Shown: piece by piece, positions 26,034 through 34,663 of the stretch | How the letters are laid out: every line of letters starts with the position of its first letter | Position numbering within the stretch: position 1 is the first letter of the stretch | NCBI GenBank assembly: GCA_027484685.1 | Contig: JAIXSO010000015.1 | Span: 1 to 64,000 of the forward strand | DNA from: Bacteroidota bacterium | Lineage (GTDB): Bacteria; Bacteroidota; Bacteroidia; UKL13-3 | Length of the DNA stretch: 64,000 bases | Direction: 5' to 3' | The notes under the pieces: model-generated | The model's database searches: none | What the model saw: only the letters and a program-made list of their open reading frames with translations | Told to the model about the DNA's origin: nothing | Translations under genes and position numbers: made by a program

Positions 26034-27161
26034 ATGAATACCGAACAAACAACAGAAATGTTACCTCAAACATCAGATTTCCTACCCTTACACGGAACTG
26101 ATTTTATTGAATTATATGTGGGAAATGCCAAGCAAGCAGCCCATTTTTACAAAACAGCTTTTGGGTTTCAAAGTTTGGCTTATGCTGGTCCTGAAACAGG
26201 TGTTAAGGATAGAGTAAGTTATGTATTGATACAAAACAAAATGCGCTTAATGCTTACTACGCCTTTGCACTCTGATTCGCCAATTGCAGAGCACCATAAA
26301 AAGCATGGTGATGGAGTTAAAGTATTAGCTTTGATGGTAAATGATGCTTACGATGCATTTGAACAAACTACCAAACGCGGTGGTGTAGCCAGTTTAGAAC
26401 CAAAAACCTTAACCGATGCCAATGGCGAAGTGCGCATGAGTGGTATTAAAACTTATGGAGAAGTGGAGCATTGGTTCATTGAACGCAAAAATTACAATGG
26501 TGTGTTTATGCCAGGTTTTGTTAAGTGGGAAAGCGCTTATAATCCAGAGCCAACAGGTTTATTATATGTTGACCATTGTGTAGGAAATGTTGATTGGAAT
26601 CAAATGAATCCGTGGGTTAGTTTCTACGAAAATGTAATGGGTTTTAAAAATATCCTTTCGTTTGATGATAACGACATCAGTACTGAATACTCTGCTTTAA
26701 TGAGTAAAGTAATGAGCAATGGAAACGGATATGTTAAATTCCCTATTAACGAGCCTGCGGAAGGTAAAAAGAAAAGCCAAGTAGAAGAATACTTGGAGTT
26801 TTACGAAGGTGAAGGTGTTCAGCATATTGCTATTGCTACACTTGATATTGTTTCAACTGTTAAAAAGTTAATGGCTCGTGGTGTGGAGTTTTTAAAGGTA
26901 CCAAGTAGCTACTACGATGATTTATTAGACCGTGTTGGTCCGATAGAAGAAGACATTGAACCACTAAAAGAATTAGGTATTTTGGTTGATAGAGATGATG
27001 AAGGTTATTTACTGCAATTATTTACCAAACCAGTTGAAGACAGACCAACTATGTTCTTCGAAATTATTCAACGCAAAGGTGCTAAAAGTTTTGGAAAAGG
27101 AAACTTTAAAGCCTTATTTGAAGCCATAGAACGCGAACAAGCAAATAGAGGTAACTTATAA
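26034..27161 (+). CDS. hpd: 4-hydroxyphenylpyruvate dioxygenase
   Basis: A 375-residue 4-hydroxyphenylpyruvate dioxygenase (VOC fold), which makes homogentisate, the HmgA substrate. The three iron ligands are expected in VDHCVGNV, GVQHIAI and MFFEIIQRKG, and the C-terminal GKGNFKALFEAIEREQ is a family hallmark. The start is 4 nt after hicA. Its stop codon abuts the CAACTGTCAACT repeat region. Confidence 0.94.
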   Translation: MNTEQTTEMLPQTSDFLPLHGTDFIELYVGNAKQAAHFYKTAFGFQSLAYAGPETGVKDRVSYVLIQNKMRLMLTTPLHSDSPIAEHHKKHGDGVKVLALMVNDAYDAFEQTTKRGGVASLEPKTLTDANGEVRMSGIKTYGEVEHWFIERKNYNGVFMPGFVKWESAYNPEPTGLLYVDHCVGNVDWNQMNPWVSFYENVMGFKNILSFDDNDISTEYSALMSKVMSNGNGYVKFPINEPAEGKKKSQVEEYLEFYEGEGVQHIAIATLDIVSTVKKLMARGVEFLKVPSSYYDDLLDRVGPIEEDIEPLKELGILVDRDDEGYLLQLFTKPVEDRPTMFFEIIQRKGAKSFGKGNFKALFEAIEREQANRGNL

Positions 27162-27308
27162 GTTGTCAGTTGATGGTTGTCAGTTGTTAGATATAAAATT
27201 TAATATCATAGTTTTATTTTAAATTATTAGTAGTTTAGTCTAACAACTGTCAATCATCACTTATTAAATATGCTAGTCTATCAACTGTCAACTAACAACC
27301 ATCAACTA
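27161..27308 (+). repeat. CAACTGTCAACTA word repeats as inverted arms
   Basis: Left arm 27161-27190 (AGTTGTCAGTTGATGG...) begins on the last base of the hpd stop codon. Right-hand arms 27241-27260 (TAACAACTGTCAATCATCAC) and 27275-27308 (TATCAACTGTCAACTAACAA...) read as its complement. An AT-rich spacer separates them. The structure fills the hpd-to-LOG gap and could form a long imperfect stem-loop. A further arm of the same words is at 58589-58620. Confidence 0.75.
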
Positions 27309-27316
27309 AAAAAAGT

Positions 27317-28084
27317 ATGGCAAAAAAGAGCATTTCAGAGTTAAGGGCTAAATATTCCAATAGCGAACGCAGGTTTTTAGAAGGTCCACGAAGCCGAAGA
27401 AGAGAGTTTATATTTTCTTTTAAAGTTTTGTACGAATTTTTAAAAGGATTTAGAGCGCTACATTTTGTGGGGCCTTGCGTAACTGTGTTTGGTAGTGCAA
27501 GGTTTAAAGAAGATCATTTTTACTACCAAGAAGCCATGAAAATGGGTGCTGAAATAAGTAAAATTGGCTTTACTGTTATGACTGGTGGTGGGCCTGGAAT
27601 TATGGAAGCTGCTAACCGCGGTGCTTTTGAAGCAAATGGACGTTCAGTGGGTTGTAATATTGTGCTGCCTCACGAACAATCAGAAAATCCTTATGTGCAA
27701 AAATCGGTTGAGTTTAGGTACTTTTTTGTGCGTAAAACTTTATTGCTAAAATACTCCTATGCTTTTGTAATAATGCCCGGTGGTTGGGGAACAATGGACG
27801 AATTGTTTGAAGCACTTACTTTAATTCAAACAGGTAAAATGGAGGAATTTCCAGTAATTATTTTTGGTAAAGAATATTGGAAAAACTTAATTGATTTAAT
27901 CAATGACATGATTGAAAAAGGAACTGTATCACCTGACGATTTAAGGCATTTATTAATTACCGATTCAATTGATGAAAGCATAGAACATTTAAAAAAATAC
28001 AGCATCGAAAAATTTAGTTTAAAGCACAGAAAAAGAGTTAAAGCAATGTCTTGGCTTGGCGAGCTTATTAAATGGAAAAAATAA
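27317..28084 (+). CDS. LOG-family (TIGR00730) protein
   Basis: A 255-residue Rossmann-like protein of the LOG/lysine-decarboxylase-like family. The two signature motifs are VMTGGGPGIMEAANRGA and IMPGGWGTMDELFE. Members hydrolyse nucleoside 5'-monophosphates such as cytokinin ribotides, although the bacterial physiological substrate is often uncertain. It is followed after 1 nt by the DgkA-family gene. Confidence 0.9.
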   Translation: MAKKSISELRAKYSNSERRFLEGPRSRRREFIFSFKVLYEFLKGFRALHFVGPCVTVFGSARFKEDHFYYQEAMKMGAEISKIGFTVMTGGGPGIMEAANRGAFEANGRSVGCNIVLPHEQSENPYVQKSVEFRYFFVRKTLLLKYSYAFVIMPGGWGTMDELFEALTLIQTGKMEEFPVIIFGKEYWKNLIDLINDMIEKGTVSPDDLRHLLITDSIDESIEHLKKYSIEKFSLKHRKRVKAMSWLGELIKWKK

Positions 28085-28085
28085 A

Positions 28086-28445
28086 GTGCTAAAATTTATA
28101 ACTAATAGAATCAAATCATTTGGCCCTGCATGGAAGGGCCTTTTTTGGCTATTTAAAAACGAAGGAAATGCCCAATTTCATTTAGTAGCAACTGTAGTTG
28201 TAGTAATAGCAGGATTTTATTTTAAAGTCACTATTTCTGATTGGGTATTATTATGCTTTGCAATTGGAATAGTAATTACAGCAGAAGCCTTGAATACAGC
28301 TATTGAAAAAACCATTGATTTATTACATCCTCAAAAACATGAAAAAGCAGGTTTAGTAAAAGACCTAGCTGCAGCTGGTGTTTTAATTGCATCTATAACT
28401 GCTGTTATTGTTGCTGCATTGATTTTTATACCAAAGGCTTTGTAA
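28086..28445 (+). CDS. Diacylglycerol/undecaprenol kinase family protein
   Basis: A 119-residue integral membrane kinase of the DgkA/UndK family. The hallmark is EALNTAIEKTIDLL near residue 72, preceded by NEGNAQFHLVAT. Three membrane segments are visible. The GTG at 28086, one base after the LOG stop codon, is favoured over an in-frame TTG at 28056 inside the LOG gene, because the protein then starts LKFITNRIKSFGPAWKGLF. It would phosphorylate diacylglycerol or undecaprenol; which one cannot be told. Confidence 0.85.
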   Translation: MLKFITNRIKSFGPAWKGLFWLFKNEGNAQFHLVATVVVVIAGFYFKVTISDWVLLCFAIGIVITAEALNTAIEKTIDLLHPQKHEKAGLVKDLAAAGVLIASITAVIVAALIFIPKAL

Positions 28446-28447
28446 AA

Positions 28448-29029
28448 TTATTTTACTGTATAATGTCCATCAAATTTGGAGTAAATATTACCATTGCCAG
28501 CATCTAAAATGACGTAGGCACTGCCACTTTTTATGCTCCATACTAATTTATAGCTGCTAGGTTTTTCAATAGCACTAGTATCTTGATAAGAATATCCAAG
28601 TTGGGATGTTAAGCAGCTTGGTTCTAGATTGATTTCTTTTCTAGCAATTTCGAGTGCTTTTTTGTTATCAATATTTTGAGCCAAATTTGTTGGAAGGTTA
28701 ACTTTAGGTGTATAGTCATAACAATCAAAATAGCCAAACTTTTTACTTTTGGTTAATTGGTAACTTGCACCAAATACTATTAAGTTATTGTAAAAATAAT
28801 TACAAGTTACACTGGTCATGTATTCATCGTCAGTAATTCTTGTAGCTTGTAAACTCGGGTATTTTGCTAAACTGTCCAGCATTTGAGGAACAGTTTTTAA
28901 TACACTCACATCAACCAAGTGATTACTACCTTTTATCTCCACATTTCCATTGCAATTTGGTTCAGTTTTTTTGCAAGATGCGAGAATAAGCAAAGAGCCA
29001 ATTAAAACTATTGAACTAAACTTTTTCAT
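28448..29029 (-). CDS. Lipoprotein of unknown function
   Basis: A 193-residue lipoprotein with signal peptide and lipobox LASC near residue 19. Two further cysteine pairs are possible (NCNG, TCNYFYN, CYDY, CLTSQLGY). No family is recognised. It is convergent with the DgkA-family gene, 2 bp apart, and lies downstream of the response regulator at 29164 in the same direction, after a 134-nt gap without a clear terminator. Confidence 0.65.
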   Translation of the reverse strand: MKKFSSIVLIGSLLILASCKKTEPNCNGNVEIKGSNHLVDVSVLKTVPQMLDSLAKYPSLQATRITDDEYMTSVTCNYFYNNLIVFGASYQLTKSKKFGYFDCYDYTPKVNLPTNLAQNIDNKKALEIARKEINLEPSCLTSQLGYSYQDTSAIEKPSSYKLVWSIKSGSAYVILDAGNGNIYSKFDGHYTVK

Positions 29030-29163
29030 ATCTTTAAATATTGGTTCTAGGTTTAGACAATATTACAACAAATAATGCTGCATGGTAATGATTAATTTTA
29101 CAATTATTAGTAGAACAGTTTTTTTAGTCGTTCAACAAAAGATATAAAAATACTCATTGATTT

Positions 29164-29814
29164 TTAAAATACAAACCACTTGTTTTTTACTGCTAAGTTT
29201 ACGGCTTGTATTTTGCTGTTAACATGTAATTTTTGGTAAATTTTGGTAATATGGGTACGAACTGTATAAGGACTAATAAATAGTTTTTCAGCCACTGTTT
29301 TATAGTCCATTCCTTCAACCAATCCTTTTAATATTTCCATTTCCCGTGTTGATAATATGGTTTCTTCCTTTTGCTTTTTTTCTACCTTTGCACCCATTAA
29401 TAATTGCAGGGCTTTACGCGCAATTCTTGGACTCATTGGCGAACCACCAAACTCTACAATTTGCCACAAGGCATCTACAATTTTATCTACGTTTTCATCT
29501 TTAAGCAAGTAGCCAATTGCACCTGCTTTTATGGCTTCAAATATCTTATCATCATCATCAAACACGGTGAGCATTAAAAATTTGGTCTCCGGGTATAAAC
29601 TGGCTGCAATGTTAACCGCCTCTATGCCATTCATTATGGGCATGTCAATATCCATCAGTACCACATCCAAAGGTTGTGTTTCAGCCTTTATCCTGTTTAA
29701 AAAATCTTCTCCGTTAGCGGCCAAAAATGCCACTTCAATATCTATTAAAAAATTTAGTTTCTCCTGTAATGATACCCTGTTTGGCTGTTTATCATCAACA
29801 ATGGCAATGCGCAT
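29164..29814 (-). CDS. NarL/FixJ-family response regulator
   Basis: A 216-residue response regulator from ATG 29814 (MRIAIVDDKQPN), chosen over earlier in-frame codons because these overlap the promoter TTTG at 29836-29839. The receiver has Asp7/Asp8, phospho-acceptor Asp55 in VLMDIDMPIMNG, and Lys in YLLKDE. The C-terminal LuxR-type helix-turn-helix (about 153-216: STREMEILKGLVEGMDYKTVAEKLFISPYTVRTH) binds DNA. It lies directly downstream of the HisKA_3-type propeller kinase, its probable partner. A palindrome of NarL-like 7-2-7 geometry occurs before it and at four neighbouring promoters, so it is the best candidate to bind those sites. Confidence 0.93.
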   Translation of the reverse strand: MRIAIVDDKQPNRVSLQEKLNFLIDIEVAFLAANGEDFLNRIKAETQPLDVVLMDIDMPIMNGIEAVNIAASLYPETKFLMLTVFDDDDKIFEAIKAGAIGYLLKDENVDKIVDALWQIVEFGGSPMSPRIARKALQLLMGAKVEKKQKEETILSTREMEILKGLVEGMDYKTVAEKLFISPYTVRTHITKIYQKLHVNSKIQAVNLAVKNKWFVF

Positions 29815-29835
29815 GATTTTGTTATTTATTTGCAT

Positions 29836-29884
29836 CAAAGTTGTGGTTGTTTTATTGTGTTATCAATACAGCATATGCCTTATT
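29836..29884 (-). promoter_or_regulatory. Operator and promoter of the response regulator (site E, degenerate)
   Basis: Plus-strand AATACAGCA (29865-29873), TA, TGCCTTATT (29876-29884): the promoter-proximal arm is perfect and the distal one has 7 of 9 matches. Exactly 25 nt separate it from a minus-strand TTTG (29836-29839, in CAACTTTG), the same spacing as at the four target promoters. The site overlaps the kinase stop codon. Confidence 0.65.
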
Positions 29885-32882
29885 TTAAAGTAAGCGTAAT
29901 GGTGGTTCCTTTTCCTATTGCTGATTTTACATGTAACTTCGCATTGGTTTCTCCAGCCCTTGCCTCTATGTTTACCAAGCCATAATGGCCTTTTTGTTTG
30001 GCTTGTTCCCAATCAAAACCAATTCCATCATCAGTTATCTTAAAGCAAAAAAGGGTTGCATCATCCGATTGAAAGTGGATGTGGATGTTTTTGCTTATTG
30101 CATGTTTAAGGCAATTGTTAAATGCTTCTTGACATACTCGAAAAAGGTTAAGGGCAACTGCAGGACTCAATTCCTTGTTAGGCATGATATCTTCTGTAAA
30201 ATGTACTTGAACTGTTTTATCAAATTCTAACATTTTTAGGGCAAATTGTTTAAAGCGGTCAGCAAAATCATCCACATTTAAACTCTTATTGCTTATGGCC
30301 CAAATGGTTTGACGCAAGGTTAAAATTGCATTTCTCCCGGCTTCGCTCATGGCTTGCAGGCGTTGTTGTTCATCTTGTTCCGTAAGCCTATCGGGGTGCT
30401 GCAACATCCACTCTACATTGGTAATTAAATAACTTAATTGTGCACCCACATTATCATGCAAATCGCGCGAAATACGTAAACGTTCTTGTTCCAGCTTTTG
30501 TTGTACTTCTAATTCACGTTCTAATTTTCGTTGTTGACGTTTGTTGTAAACATAAAATACCGCACCCAATAAGGCAAAGCCAAGCAATCCCATTAGCCAA
30601 TAAAACCAGGTACGCTGCCAAAAGGGAGGAATAATAGTAATAAAGATATTTCGTGGTTCGTTGTTCCAAAATCCATCAGCATTGGCTGCCATTACTTGAA
30701 ACACGTACTTACCTGGAGGCAAATTCGCATAACGTGCAAAATGTTTGGTACCATTTTGTATCCAGTTATTATCATAACCGTTTAATCGGTATTTATAGGT
30801 ATTATTTTCGGGTTGGCTAAACTCCAATGCAGAAAAATCAAACGATAAGGTGTTTTCAACATACGATAGGGTGAGCGATTGAATTTCATTGTAAGCGGTA
30901 TCACTTTTATAAGGCATATCACCCAACAATATTTCATTAATGGCAACTTGAGGGGCATTTTTATTTTCAACCACAAGGTTTGGGTCAATTACATTTATTC
31001 CATTTACACCACCAAAATACAACAAGCCTTTTTCATCTTTGTAGTAGGCACCCGTATTAAATTCATTGCTTTGCAAACCATCTTTTACCGAATAATTTTT
31101 AAATGTTTTTGATAACGGATTGTAAACAGAGATACCTTTGTTGTGGCTCATCCAGAGTTTTCCGTATTTATCCTCTAAAATTCCATAGATAAAATCATCG
31201 GGTAAGCCCTCCGAAAGTGAAAATTGTTTAACCAATTTTCCTTGTTTAGTTAAGATGAATAAGCCGGTGTTTCCTCCAACCCAAACCTTGTTAGTACTTT
31301 TTTGAGTACAAATTGTTTTAACCATTATCGGTATTTTTAATTTTACTGTTTCTTTGGTAAAAGGGTTAAACCGGTATAGGCCCTTGGTAGTGCCAACCCA
31401 CCAAGTAGTATCATTAAACAATTCAAAACAAGTAATTTGGTGATCAAAATGCCCCTTTGGCAAAAGTATTTTTGTGGTTAGGTTTTTATCAAGACGCATA
31501 ATCACGTAATCAATAGAAATAAACAATTGGTTGTTATGATGGTTAAAAAATGGATACGAAATAGCGGCCCCTGTAACGCCAAGATGATATTTTCCAGTGT
31601 ATATTTTTTTTCTATTTATACCTTTATTGTTGTGTGCAATAATGTTTTCGTTATGAACATAAAATAAAGTGTTGTTAAAATAAGTGATGGCTAGCACATG
31701 GTTAAGTTTGCCTTTAATGTTTTCTAATTCAACTTTTTTGCCTTGTCTAACAGCATTGTATTTAACAATTCCATCGGCATAAAAACCGGTATAAACATTG
31801 CCATCGGCATCGGTTGTTATTGATTTAACCAAAGCCCCGCTAGTATTTTTAGCACACAAATGTTTAAATTTATTTCGTTGTGGCGATATACAGTGAACAC
31901 CTGCACCATTGGTACAAATCCATAGATTATTGCTTTTGTCTATATATAAATTTTGTACATAAGAAAAATTTGCGTCTTTGTTTTTGTCAAATCTTTTAAT
32001 AAACTCTATTAATTTGTTATTAATGGGGTCAATCACAAATAGCCCCAAATTGTTACCAATCCAAATATTATTTTCCCACTTTAAAATTCGGGCTATAGTA
32101 GTTTTTTGTGAATTAAACTCAACAAGATTACTTAATGGTTGTTCTTTAAGGGAGTTGGTATATGGATTATAATAATATAACGATTTTTGAGCATAAGTAA
32201 CCAGTAACGAATCGTTTAATACAGTGAAACTGGAGTTATTAAAAGGCAATTTACCAAACCAATTAAATTGTTTGGTTTCAGTATTAAGTCTAAACCAAAT
32301 AGTTGTGCTATCGTAAATTGTGCCTATAATATATTTGTCAGAAATGGTGATGTTTCTTGGAAAACGATTAACATGGCTTTTAGCTAAAAACAATATGCTA
32401 TCCACCACCTTAAAATTTTCAATAGATACAGCCCAAATTTTATCACTAAAATCTGAAAACCATATACGTCCTTTTTTATCTTCACCTAAAATATTGATAT
32501 AGGTTTCGCCTGAGTGAGATTGTAGATGGTTAAATGATAAATTCTTAAAGCAATCATTTACCCTATTATATATACTTATCCCATTATTATGAGATATCCA
32601 TAAGCGCTGTTTACTGTCTTCAAAAAATTTATTTGAAGAGTTTCCTCCTATCGAATTCGTATCGCCAATTATAGGTCGGTAGTGATACATTTTATATCCA
32701 TCAAATCGGTTTACGCCATCAGCAGTTCCAAACCACATAAAACCCTTGTAATCCTGAAAAGCATCCCATACACTATTTTGAGCCAATCCATTATCTACCG
32801 TGTAAGAAGTATAATTACGTTGCAGTTGTGCAAAGCAAGCAATGTGTAAAATAAGAAATATATAGGTTAAAACAAGTTTCAT
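29880..32882 (-). CDS. Propeller-type sensor histidine kinase, NarX/HisKA_3 class
   Basis: A 1000-residue kinase from ATG 32882, preceding signal peptide MKLVLTYIFLILHIACFAQ. A longer frame to 32921 would be translated from the palindromic operator and is rejected. Domains in order: two-component-regulator propeller repeats (YKGFMWFGTADGVNRFDGY, GRIWFSDFSDKIW, GKLWMSHNKGISVYNP), a Y_Y_Y domain at about 680-745, a membrane segment near 755 (WFYWLMGLLGFALLGAVFYVY), HisKA_3 dimerisation (RISRDLHDNVGAQLSYL, phospho-His) and HATPase (EAFNNCLKHA, DDGIGFD, GLVNIEARA). The extracytoplasmic propeller is presumably the sensor. It transcribes into the regulator gene. Confidence 0.93.
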   Translation of the reverse strand: MKLVLTYIFLILHIACFAQLQRNYTSYTVDNGLAQNSVWDAFQDYKGFMWFGTADGVNRFDGYKMYHYRPIIGDTNSIGGNSSNKFFEDSKQRLWISHNNGISIYNRVNDCFKNLSFNHLQSHSGETYINILGEDKKGRIWFSDFSDKIWAVSIENFKVVDSILFLAKSHVNRFPRNITISDKYIIGTIYDSTTIWFRLNTETKQFNWFGKLPFNNSSFTVLNDSLLVTYAQKSLYYYNPYTNSLKEQPLSNLVEFNSQKTTIARILKWENNIWIGNNLGLFVIDPINNKLIEFIKRFDKNKDANFSYVQNLYIDKSNNLWICTNGAGVHCISPQRNKFKHLCAKNTSGALVKSITTDADGNVYTGFYADGIVKYNAVRQGKKVELENIKGKLNHVLAITYFNNTLFYVHNENIIAHNNKGINRKKIYTGKYHLGVTGAAISYPFFNHHNNQLFISIDYVIMRLDKNLTTKILLPKGHFDHQITCFELFNDTTWWVGTTKGLYRFNPFTKETVKLKIPIMVKTICTQKSTNKVWVGGNTGLFILTKQGKLVKQFSLSEGLPDDFIYGILEDKYGKLWMSHNKGISVYNPLSKTFKNYSVKDGLQSNEFNTGAYYKDEKGLLYFGGVNGINVIDPNLVVENKNAPQVAINEILLGDMPYKSDTAYNEIQSLTLSYVENTLSFDFSALEFSQPENNTYKYRLNGYDNNWIQNGTKHFARYANLPPGKYVFQVMAANADGFWNNEPRNIFITIIPPFWQRTWFYWLMGLLGFALLGAVFYVYNKRQQRKLERELEVQQKLEQERLRISRDLHDNVGAQLSYLITNVEWMLQHPDRLTEQDEQQRLQAMSEAGRNAILTLRQTIWAISNKSLNVDDFADRFKQFALKMLEFDKTVQVHFTEDIMPNKELSPAVALNLFRVCQEAFNNCLKHAISKNIHIHFQSDDATLFCFKITDDGIGFDWEQAKQKGHYGLVNIEARAGETNAKLHVKSAIGKGTTITLTLK

Positions 32883-32891
32883 TGGCCGCCA

Positions 32892-32922
32892 TAAAAATAC
32901 AGCATCTGCTGTATTTCGCAAA
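32892..32922 (-). promoter_or_regulatory. Kinase promoter with the operator palindrome in its spacer
   Basis: On the minus strand, TTTG (32919-32922), 19 nt, then TATTTTTA (32892-32899), one base off TANNTTTG, ten bases before ATG 32882. The palindrome 32896-32915 lies between and over these elements, unlike the target promoters where it sits upstream. Binding here could block the kinase promoter. Confidence 0.55.
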
Positions 32923-32944
32923 TTTTAATCCTGATAGATGTTTG
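32896..32944 (+). promoter_or_regulatory. Operator site A and promoter of the Delta-60 protein gene
   Basis: AATACAGCA (32896-32904), TC, TGCTGTATT (32907-32915), then 25 nt to TTTG (32941-32944, in GATGTTTG). A CACAAATTAA follows a few bases later, similar to the other target leaders. There is no TTTG at -33; the palindrome occupies that place. The same palindrome serves the divergent kinase gene. Confidence 0.8.
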
Positions 32945-32970
32945 TGGCTCACAAATTAAATATAAATACT

Positions 32971-34479
32971 ATGAAAAAATCATTACTAATTTTTGGAGCA
33001 TTACTCCCGCTGTTTGGCTTTGGTCAGGAAGGCTCTTTAGATCAAACCTTTGGAACCAATGGAACTGCATTGGCTCAGGGAAACTACTCTGCAAAGGGGG
33101 TAAAATTGCAGGCTGATGGAAAAATTGTAACATGTGGCTCAAGAAGTGATGCCAATGGAACTGATTTTTGTGTTGTCAGGTTTAATGCAAATGGACAACT
33201 TGACAATACTTTTGATACAGATGGAGTGGCTATTATTGATTTTAGTGGCAAAACCGATGAGGCGTTTGACCTTGCCATACAAGCCGATGGAAAAATCTTA
33301 GTGGTTGGTTCGGCCGTTATGAACAACAATAACGATATTGCAATGATGCGACTAAATGCGGATGGTAGCTTGGATAACACTTTTGGGACAAGCGGAAAAG
33401 TAACAACAAACATCAGTGGTACTTCTAACGATGCAGCCAGTAAAGTGGCTATTCAAGCAGACGGTAAAATGGTCATTATTGGTTCAGGAGGAACAGATTT
33501 CTTTAATGCCAATGTAGTAGTTAGATACAATACCGATGGAAGTTTAGACAATACATTTGATACCGATGGTAAATTGGTTGGCGTTTCTTTTGCCCCTGTA
33601 TCAATAAATACGTTAAGCGATATAAAAATACTTGCCGATGGTAAATTTATTATTAGCGGCTCTTCAAGTAACCAACCAGCTATTGGAAAACTGAATATAG
33701 ATGGTAGTTTTGATTTAGCTTTTAATGTCACTGGGAAATTAGTAATCAATGAGACTGTTTTTGGTGGAAATATATGTCTTGTGGCTGTGCAGTCGGATGG
33801 AAAATTAGTAATGAGTTATAGTTCAGTAACTACTTCTGAGTTAAAATTATTGCGCCTTGAAAGCAATGGAACTATGGATGCAAGCTTTGGAACGACAGGC
33901 AAAGCAAGCATAAATATTGGAGCTAATAGTGATTACGCTACCGCAATCACCGCATTGGGCAATGGTAAAATTATCATCTCAGGTTCAACCTATGCTAACA
34001 GCTCAAACACTGATTTTTTTGTTGCGCGTTTAACTAGTAATGGCGCATTGGACAATACATTTGGCACGAATGGATTTACGACTACCTCAGTTGCTCCCGA
34101 AGAGGGAGATAGAGCCGAAAGTATGACCATTCAATCTGATGGAAAAATAATTGTTGCTGGTAATAAATGCACCGGTAGTTGCAGCTATGTGGTGTTAAGG
34201 TATAAAAACATAGGCTCAGCTTCAACACTACATGAATACAATAACACCATTAACTACAACATTTACCCCAATCCTGCTACATCATTATTGAACTTAACTT
34301 TAGAAAATAACATTCCTACCAAAATAAGCATCAAGACTATTTTGGGAAGTTTGGTATTTCAAGAAAATATTCAGCAATCTCAGTACAATGTTAACATTGA
34401 ATCATTAAAAAATGGCGTTTACTTCATTACTGTAGAAACAACACAAGGCACATCAACCCAAAAATTCATCAAACAATAA
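32971..34479 (+). CDS. Delta-60 repeat protein with T9SS sorting domain
   Basis: A 502-residue exported protein from ATG 32971 (MKKSLLIFGALLPLFGFGQ), chosen because an earlier in-frame ATG at 32938 overlaps the promoter TTTG. About seven Delta-60 repeats follow, each with a GSLDNTFGTNG-like turn and a VALQADGKILVVG-like strand. They should fold as a beta-propeller. The C-terminus from about 428 is a type A sorting domain (NYNIYPNPATSLLNLTL ... KFIKQ). It belongs to the putative regulon of the adjacent two-component system. Surface location likely; ligand unknown. Confidence 0.88.
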   Translation: MKKSLLIFGALLPLFGFGQEGSLDQTFGTNGTALAQGNYSAKGVKLQADGKIVTCGSRSDANGTDFCVVRFNANGQLDNTFDTDGVAIIDFSGKTDEAFDLAIQADGKILVVGSAVMNNNNDIAMMRLNADGSLDNTFGTSGKVTTNISGTSNDAASKVAIQADGKMVIIGSGGTDFFNANVVVRYNTDGSLDNTFDTDGKLVGVSFAPVSINTLSDIKILADGKFIISGSSSNQPAIGKLNIDGSFDLAFNVTGKLVINETVFGGNICLVAVQSDGKLVMSYSSVTTSELKLLRLESNGTMDASFGTTGKASINIGANSDYATAITALGNGKIIISGSTYANSSNTDFFVARLTSNGALDNTFGTNGFTTTSVAPEEGDRAESMTIQSDGKIIVAGNKCTGSCSYVVLRYKNIGSASTLHEYNNTINYNIYPNPATSLLNLTLENNIPTKISIKTILGSLVFQENIQQSQYNVNIESLKNGVYFITVETTQGTSTQKFIKQ

Positions 34480-34489
34480 ACCAATCGTT

Positions 34490-34569
34490 ATTACTGCTAG
34501 TATTACATCTCAGTAGTAATTTCGTGTTGGTTTCATTTTAAGCCGCGACTTGAAGTAGCTGCTTTTTTA
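34490..34569 (+). terminator. Conserved 3' hairpin followed by terminator
   Basis: A 31-nt hairpin (34490-34520, ATTACT...AGTAAT) starts 10 nt after the stop. A second, imperfect hairpin with six T follows (34540-34567, AAGCCGCGACTT against AAGTAGCTGCTT). The first hairpin has a counterpart of the same length and distance after the next gene. Confidence 0.6.
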
Positions 34570-34586
34570 TGCCTATTTTTATACAA

Positions 34587-34635
34587 AATACAGCATTTGC
34601 TGTATTTCGCAAACGTTGTTTTTAAAAGCCCTTTG
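34587..34635 (+). promoter_or_regulatory. Operator site B and promoter of the 339-residue T9SS cargo
   Basis: AATACAGCA (34587-34595), TT, TGCTGTATT (34598-34606), then 25 nt to TTTG (34632-34635). The leader continues with ATATCACAAACTAA, also seen at site D. Sites A and B share the flank TCGCAAA after the palindrome. Confidence 0.8.
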
Positions 34636-34663
34636 CCATATCACAAACTAAACAAACAACATT

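Noticed and set aside
32883-32921. N-terminal extension of the propeller kinase (13 extra residues)
   Set aside because: It would be translated from the operator palindrome; the signal peptide starts cleanly at ATG 32882.
33084-33749. Two minus-strand frames in the Delta-60 gene
   Set aside because: They mirror the internal repeats of the plus-strand gene (repeated LPS-like words) and are not independent genes.
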